From: Micromonospora phaseoli
GTDB taxonomy: Bacteria; Actinomycetota; Actinomycetes; Mycobacteriales; Micromonosporaceae
Direction of reading: 5' to 3'
Length of the DNA: 64,000 nucleotides
Assembly (NCBI RefSeq): GCF_900109115.1
Contig: NZ_FNYV01000003.1
Location: forward strand, 1 to 64,000
A model generated the notes under the pieces. That model did no database searches. It worked only from the letters and a program-made list of their open reading frames with translations, and had not been told where the DNA came from. The translations under genes were made by a program, and so were the position numbers. Of the stretch, positions 60,039-64,000 are shown piece after piece (position 1 is the first letter of the stretch; each line of letters begins with the position of its first letter).

Positions 60039-60533
60039 ATGCCGACGACGACGCAGCAGACCCGACACCACGGCGCTCGCCAGTGGTGGGTGTTGGCCGG
60101 GCTCGGGGCGGCCGTCCTGGCAGCCGCCGCCATCGGCAACCTGGCCGCGGTGGGGGCCGCCGCCGACTACTCGGGTCTTGAGCAGCCCGCGTGGGCTCCG
60201 CCGTCCTGGTTGTTCGGCCCGGTCTGGACGATCCTCTACGTCATGATCGCGATCTCCGGCTGGCTGGCCTGGCGCCAGGTCGGGTTCGGCCCGGAGCTTG
60301 GCGCCTGGGTGGTCCAGCTGGCCCTCAACGCCGCCTGGACCCCGCTCTTCTTCGCCGCCGGCTGGTACGGGCTGGCCTTCGCCGAGATCGTGCTGCTGTG
60401 GCTGGCGATCGGCGTGACCGTCCTGCTGTTCTGGCGCGTCAGTCGCGCCGCGGCGGCGCTGCTGCTGCCGTACTGGGCCTGGGTCACCTTCGCCGCGTCG
60501 CTCAACTACTCGGTCTGGCAGCTGAACAGCTGA
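60039..60533 (+). CDS. tspO: TspO/MBR-family protein
   Basis: 164 residues from ATG 60039, five membrane helices. The core WAPPSWLFGPVWTILYVMIAISGWLAWRQVG and LNAAWTPLFFAAGWYGLAF, with a final FAASLNYSVWQLN, is diagnostic of the translocator protein family, which binds porphyrins and heme. A longer N-terminal extension is open upstream (ATG 59997), but ATG 60039 gives the family length. In this window it sits far from the porphyrin genes. Confidence 0.9.
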   Translation: MPTTTQQTRHHGARQWWVLAGLGAAVLAAAAIGNLAAVGAAADYSGLEQPAWAPPSWLFGPVWTILYVMIAISGWLAWRQVGFGPELGAWVVQLALNAAWTPLFFAAGWYGLAFAEIVLLWLAIGVTVLLFWRVSRAAAALLLPYWAWVTFAASLNYSVWQLNS

Positions 60534-60730
60534 CCGCACCGGCCGGGAGCAGCTCGGCTCATCCAGCACCTCCGATGCTGGAATTCTTCACCGGAACCAC
60601 CTCCCGCTGACAGATACATCCAATGCTCGGCGAGCGAGGTTTACGCGGGTGGGAGCGCATCCAGCGCCCGCCGCCAGGTTTCCGGATTGTTACTTGGTCG
60701 TGTCCGTCCTAGGGCTGGACCTCGCCCCGA

Positions 60731-60744
60731 TGCAAGCGCTTACA
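60731..60744. promoter_or_regulatory. LacI-type operator TGCAAGCGCTTACA before the sugar ABC operon
   Basis: The 14-mer matches the LacI/GalR consensus TGWAANCGNTNWCA at all but one position, with a central AAGCGCTT palindrome. It lies 77 bases before the binding-protein start. A LacI-family repressor (AglR/MalR-like) is the expected ligand; no such gene is in the window. Confidence 0.7.
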
Positions 60745-60820
60745 TGTGACCACGCCCATCGGACCGGCGCCAGGTCACTCGCATGCGAACCGACCAGCGC
60801 CGGCTAGGAAGGAGGACGGC

Positions 60821-62170
60821 ATGGCGATCTCTGCCAGGCCACGCCAGGCCCTCGCGATCGCTGGCGCGATCGGACTGGCGCTCAGCGCCACCGCCTGCGG
60901 CACCGGAAGCAGCAGCAACAGCGGCAACAACAACGCCGATTCCGCGGAGTGTGCCCCGTACGAGAAGTACCAGGGCCACGACGGCAAGACGGTAACCATC
61001 TACTCGTCCATCCGGGACCTCGAGGCCGACCGGCTGGCGGAGTCCTGGAAGCAGTTCGAGGACTGCACCGGCATCACGATCAACCACGAGGGAAGCGGCG
61101 AGTTCGAGGCCCAGCTTCCCGTGCGCGTCGACGGCGGCAACGCCCCCGACCTGGCCTTCATCCCCCAACCCGGCCTGCTCGCGCGGTTTGCCGAGCGCGA
61201 CCAGCTGAAGCCGGCCAGCGCCGACACCAAGGCGATGGCCGAGGAGAACTACCCGGCTGACTGGCTGAAGTACAGCACCGTCAACGGCACCTTCTACGGC
61301 GCGCCGCTCGGATCGAACGTCAAGTCGTTCGTCTGGTACTCGCCGAAGATGTTCCAGGAGAAGGGCTGGACCGTCCCGACCACCTGGGACGAGATGATCA
61401 AGCTCAGCGACACCATCGCGGACAGCGGCACCAAGCCGTGGTGCGCTGGCATCGAGTCCGGTGAGGCCACCGGCTGGCCGGCCACCGACTGGATCGAAGA
61501 CGTGATGCTGCGGACGCAGACCCCCGAGGTCTACGACCAGTGGACCACGCACCAGATCCCGTTCAACGACCCGCGGGTCGCCGAGGCGCTGGACCGCGCC
61601 GGCACCATCCTCAAGAACGACAAGTACGTCAACGGCGGCTTCGGCGGCGTACGCAGCATCGCCACCACCGCCTTCCAGGAGGCCGGTGTGCCGATCACCC
61701 AGGGCAAGTGCGCCCTGCACCGGCAGGCGTCGTTCTACGCCAACCAGTGGCCGGAGAACACCAAGGTCGCCGAGGACGGCGACGTCTTCGCGTTCTACTT
61801 CCCGGCCATCGACCCGGCGAAGGGCAAGCCGGTGCTCGGCGGCGGCGAGTTCGTGACCGCGTTCAACGACCGCCCCGAGGTGCAGGCGGTGCAGACCTAC
61901 CTCGCCTCGGGTGAGCACGCCAACAGTCGCGCCAAGATCGGCGACTGGGTGTCCGCGAACAACAAGGTCGACCTGGCCAACGTCGCCAACCCGATCGACA
62001 AGCTGTCGGTGGAGATCCTCCAGGACGACAGCTCGGTCTTCCGGTTCGACGGTTCCGACCTGATGCCCGCCGCCGTGGGCGCCGGGACCTTCTGGAAGGG
62101 CATGGTCGAGTGGATCAACGGGCGGGACACCGCCACCGTCCTCCAGGGCATCGAGAGCAGCTGGAAGTAA
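60821..62170 (+). CDS. aglE: Sugar ABC transporter substrate-binding lipoprotein (alpha-glucoside type)
   Basis: 449 residues from ATG 60821 (AAGGAGG site). Lipoprotein signal with lipobox-like SATAC (Cys26), then an extracellular solute-binding family 1 protein. KTVTIYSSIRDLEADRLAESWKQFEDCTGI, GNAPDLAFIPQPGLLARFA and IESGEATGWPATDWIEDVML are typical of the AglE/ThuE-like group. It captures alpha-glucosides or related oligosaccharides for the permeases encoded downstream. Confidence 0.88.
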   Translation: MAISARPRQALAIAGAIGLALSATACGTGSSSNSGNNNADSAECAPYEKYQGHDGKTVTIYSSIRDLEADRLAESWKQFEDCTGITINHEGSGEFEAQLPVRVDGGNAPDLAFIPQPGLLARFAERDQLKPASADTKAMAEENYPADWLKYSTVNGTFYGAPLGSNVKSFVWYSPKMFQEKGWTVPTTWDEMIKLSDTIADSGTKPWCAGIESGEATGWPATDWIEDVMLRTQTPEVYDQWTTHQIPFNDPRVAEALDRAGTILKNDKYVNGGFGGVRSIATTAFQEAGVPITQGKCALHRQASFYANQWPENTKVAEDGDVFAFYFPAIDPAKGKPVLGGGEFVTAFNDRPEVQAVQTYLASGEHANSRAKIGDWVSANNKVDLANVANPIDKLSVEILQDDSSVFRFDGSDLMPAAVGAGTFWKGMVEWINGRDTATVLQGIESSWK

Positions 62171-62240
62171 GTCCAGCGGTGGGCCGGTCCGCGCACGCGG
62201 GCCGGCCCACCGGCTCTGCCGAGAACCCTTGGGAGGGTTG

Positions 62241-63290
62241 ATGAACTTCGACTTCGCCGCCCAGACACCGAAACTCATGATGTTGCTGTGGGGGCTGATC
62301 GCCTTCGCGGTGGTGGTCGGCGGTCTGCTCGTGCTGCTCGACGTGGTGCCGGCGTTCTTCGCCCGGCGCCGGGAGGCACGACTCATAGCCGGGTCCGCCA
62401 GCGGGGCCCCGCCCCGGCGGGCCAAGCCCCGCGAGGGGTTGTTCGCGATCTTCTTCCTGCTGCCGACGCTGTTACTGCTGCTGATCGGCCTGGTCGTCCC
62501 GGCGATCCGGACCACGCTGCTGTCGTTCATGGATGGCGGCAGTCAGAACTGGGTCGGCCTGGACAACTACCGCTGGATGTTCGCCGACGACTCGATCGTG
62601 CGGGTACTGCTCAACACCCTGATCTGGGTGACCCTGGTTCCGCTGGTGGCCACCTCCATCGGCCTGCTCTACGCGGTGCTGGTGGACAAGGCCCGGCTGG
62701 AGTCGGTGGCCAAGTCACTGATCTTCATGCCGATGGCGATCTCGTTCGTCGGGGCGAGCATCATCTGGAAGTTCGTCTACGCCTACCGCGGCGAGGGCGA
62801 GGAGCAGATCGGTCTGCTCAACCAGATCATGGTCAGTCTCGGCGGCGAACCCCGGCAGTGGCTGCTCGACTCGCCACTGAACACGCTGCTGCTCATCGTG
62901 ATCATGGTGTGGATCCAGGCCGGTTTCGCCATGGTGGTGCTCTCCGCGGCGATCAAGGCCATTCCGGCCGACATCGTCGAGGCCGCCCGCCTCGACGGGG
63001 TCAGCCCGTGGCAGATGTTCTCCCAGATCACCCTGCCCAGCATCCGGCCCGCAATGATCGTGGTGGTGGTCACCATCTCGATCGCCACGCTGAAGGTCTT
63101 CGACATCGTCCGGACCTCCACCAACGGCAACTACGACACCAGCGTGATCGCCAACGAGATGTACAACCAGGCGTTCCGGTACGGCCAGAACGGGCAGGGC
63201 TCGGCCCTGGCGGTCTTCCTCTTCGTCCTGGTGGTGCCGATCGTGATCTTCCAGATCCGCAACATTCGTCAGCAGCGACGGGAGGGCTGA
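62241..63290 (+). CDS. aglF: Sugar ABC transporter permease (AglF-like)
   Basis: 349 residues from ATG 62241 (GGGAGG). An extra N-terminal membrane helix (14-36) and a charged linker precede the MalF-type core of six helices, a hallmark of AglF/GguB-like permeases. The EAA loop is EAARLDGVSPWQMFSQITLPSIRP. It lies 70 bases after aglE and one base before aglG. The ATPase is probably a shared MsiK-type protein. Confidence 0.9.
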   Translation: MNFDFAAQTPKLMMLLWGLIAFAVVVGGLLVLLDVVPAFFARRREARLIAGSASGAPPRRAKPREGLFAIFFLLPTLLLLLIGLVVPAIRTTLLSFMDGGSQNWVGLDNYRWMFADDSIVRVLLNTLIWVTLVPLVATSIGLLYAVLVDKARLESVAKSLIFMPMAISFVGASIIWKFVYAYRGEGEEQIGLLNQIMVSLGGEPRQWLLDSPLNTLLLIVIMVWIQAGFAMVVLSAAIKAIPADIVEAARLDGVSPWQMFSQITLPSIRPAMIVVVVTISIATLKVFDIVRTSTNGNYDTSVIANEMYNQAFRYGQNGQGSALAVFLFVLVVPIVIFQIRNIRQQRREG

Positions 63291-63291
63291 G

Positions 63292-64000
63292 ATGACCACC
63301 ACCACTCCCCCGGTCGCCGCCGGCACCCAGGACACCGGTTCACCCACGACCCGGGCGTCCCGGGTACGCACGCGGCTGAGCAGCCGCACCGCGACCCTGG
63401 TCGCGATCGTCATCGCGGTCGTCTGGACCATCCCCACCTTCGGCCTGTTCGTCTCCTCGCTCCGGCCGGAGAACCAGATCAAGACCACCGGCTGGTGGAC
63501 CTTCTTCCGCGACCCCGAGTTCACCCTGCAGAACTACCAGGACGTGTTGTTCGGTCAGGCCTCCGGATCCGGGCAGCTCGCCAACTACTTCGTCAACTCC
63601 CTGGTGATCACCCTGCCGTCGGTACTGTTCCCGCTGGCGTTCGCGGCGATGGCCGCGTACGCGCTGGCGTGGATCAACTTCCGCGGCCGGGACCTGGTGT
63701 ACATCGGCATCTTCGCGTTGCAGATCGTGCCGCTGCAGATGGCCCTGGTGCCGCTGCTGAGCTTCTTCTCGCGCGGAGTCAGCCTGGGCGGCGTCACCCT
63801 GATGCCGGCCTGGAATCTCGACGGCGCGCAGAACTTCGCCCAGGTGTGGTTCGCGCACACCTGCTTCGCCCTGCCGTTCGCCGTGTACCTGCTGCACAAC
63901 TTCGTCTCACAACTACCCAGGGACCTGATGGAGGCGGCCCGGGTCGACGGGGCCACCCACCCCAAGATCTTCCGCACCATCGTGCTGCCACTGATCGCAC
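63292..64000 (+). CDS. aglG: Sugar ABC transporter permease (AglG-like), 3' end outside the window
   Basis: ATG 63292; the frame stays open to the window edge (236 codons seen). MalG-type fold: first helix ATLVAIVIAVVWTIPTFGLFVSSLRP, periplasmic segment FTLQNYQDVLFG, and the EAA loop MEAARVDGATHPKIFRTIVLPL at the very end. It pairs with AglF to form the transmembrane channel. About 60 residues are missing. Confidence 0.9.
   Translation, partial: MTTTTPPVAAGTQDTGSPTTRASRVRTRLSSRTATLVAIVIAVVWTIPTFGLFVSSLRPENQIKTTGWWTFFRDPEFTLQNYQDVLFGQASGSGQLANYFVNSLVITLPSVLFPLAFAAMAAYALAWINFRGRDLVYIGIFALQIVPLQMALVPLLSFFSRGVSLGGVTLMPAWNLDGAQNFAQVWFAHTCFALPFAVYLLHNFVSQLPRDLMEAARVDGATHPKIFRTIVLPLIA

Overview
The window looks like a chromosomal segment of a very GC-rich actinomycete, most likely Micromonospora or a close relative in the Micromonosporaceae. 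This is inferred from GC-ending codon use, many start codons placed 6-8 bases after a TANNNT -10 box (leaderless genes), a conservon (cvnABCD), a P450/diterpene-cyclase operon like one known from Salinispora, and dispersed GGGGCCCC/TTAAC palindromes. No transposase, integrase, phage gene or CRISPR array was seen.

1-16 kb is a scattered cobalamin/siroheme region. cysG-type siroheme synthase/SUMT, cobT and cobC lie on the minus strand and end at a strong terminator. A bifunctional penicillin-binding protein follows, then a diverged CobB/CbiA homolog that lacks its catalytic cysteine. SURF1, an ATP-dependent DNA ligase, an M20 dipeptidase, a uridine-kinase-like NTPase and a rhodanese come next. 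cobQ (with a one-base frameshift) and cobD close the region. 16-20 kb holds an SSB paralog, a hibernation-factor-like protein preceded by a coupled 17-codon ORF, an alpha/beta hydrolase, tRNA-Arg(UCU) and a small hypothetical protein.

20-29 kb is the main accessory block. It has an AraC-type regulator with no visible start codon, then P450 - class I diterpene synthase - class II diterpene cyclase, then cvnA-cvnB-cvnC-cvnD. A decayed DinB/DUF664 gene and a secreted PQQ-type sugar dehydrogenase with a CBM2 domain follow. 31-36 kb has a deazaflavin-type oxidoreductase and a three-gene two-component unit (kinase, degenerate kinase-like membrane protein, LuxR-type regulator).

36-46 kb is mostly housekeeping: plsC, a glycogen-debranching enzyme coupled to an SCP2-like protein, a CBS-domain protein, asd, an M16 peptidase pair and a Tat-exported PhoX-like protein. 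46.5-48 kb carries a DAHP synthase gene behind a transcription attenuator with a 19-residue leader peptide containing Tyr-Arg-Trp-Phe. 48-54 kb has small actinobacterial proteins, an NlpC/P60 hydrolase and a group-2-type sigma factor. 54-57 kb is murR-murQ (cell-wall sugar recycling). 57-60.5 kb has an SDR, a dTMP-kinase-like protein, a nucleotidyltransferase/BON/metallophosphoesterase/GPGG-microprotein cluster and TspO. The window ends inside an aglEFG-like alpha-glucoside ABC transporter operon behind a LacI-type operator.

The items most worth following up are the aromatic leader peptide/attenuator, the CobB paralog with several active-site substitutions, the palindromic repeat read in frame through the siroheme synthase linker, and the diterpenoid operon next to a conservon.
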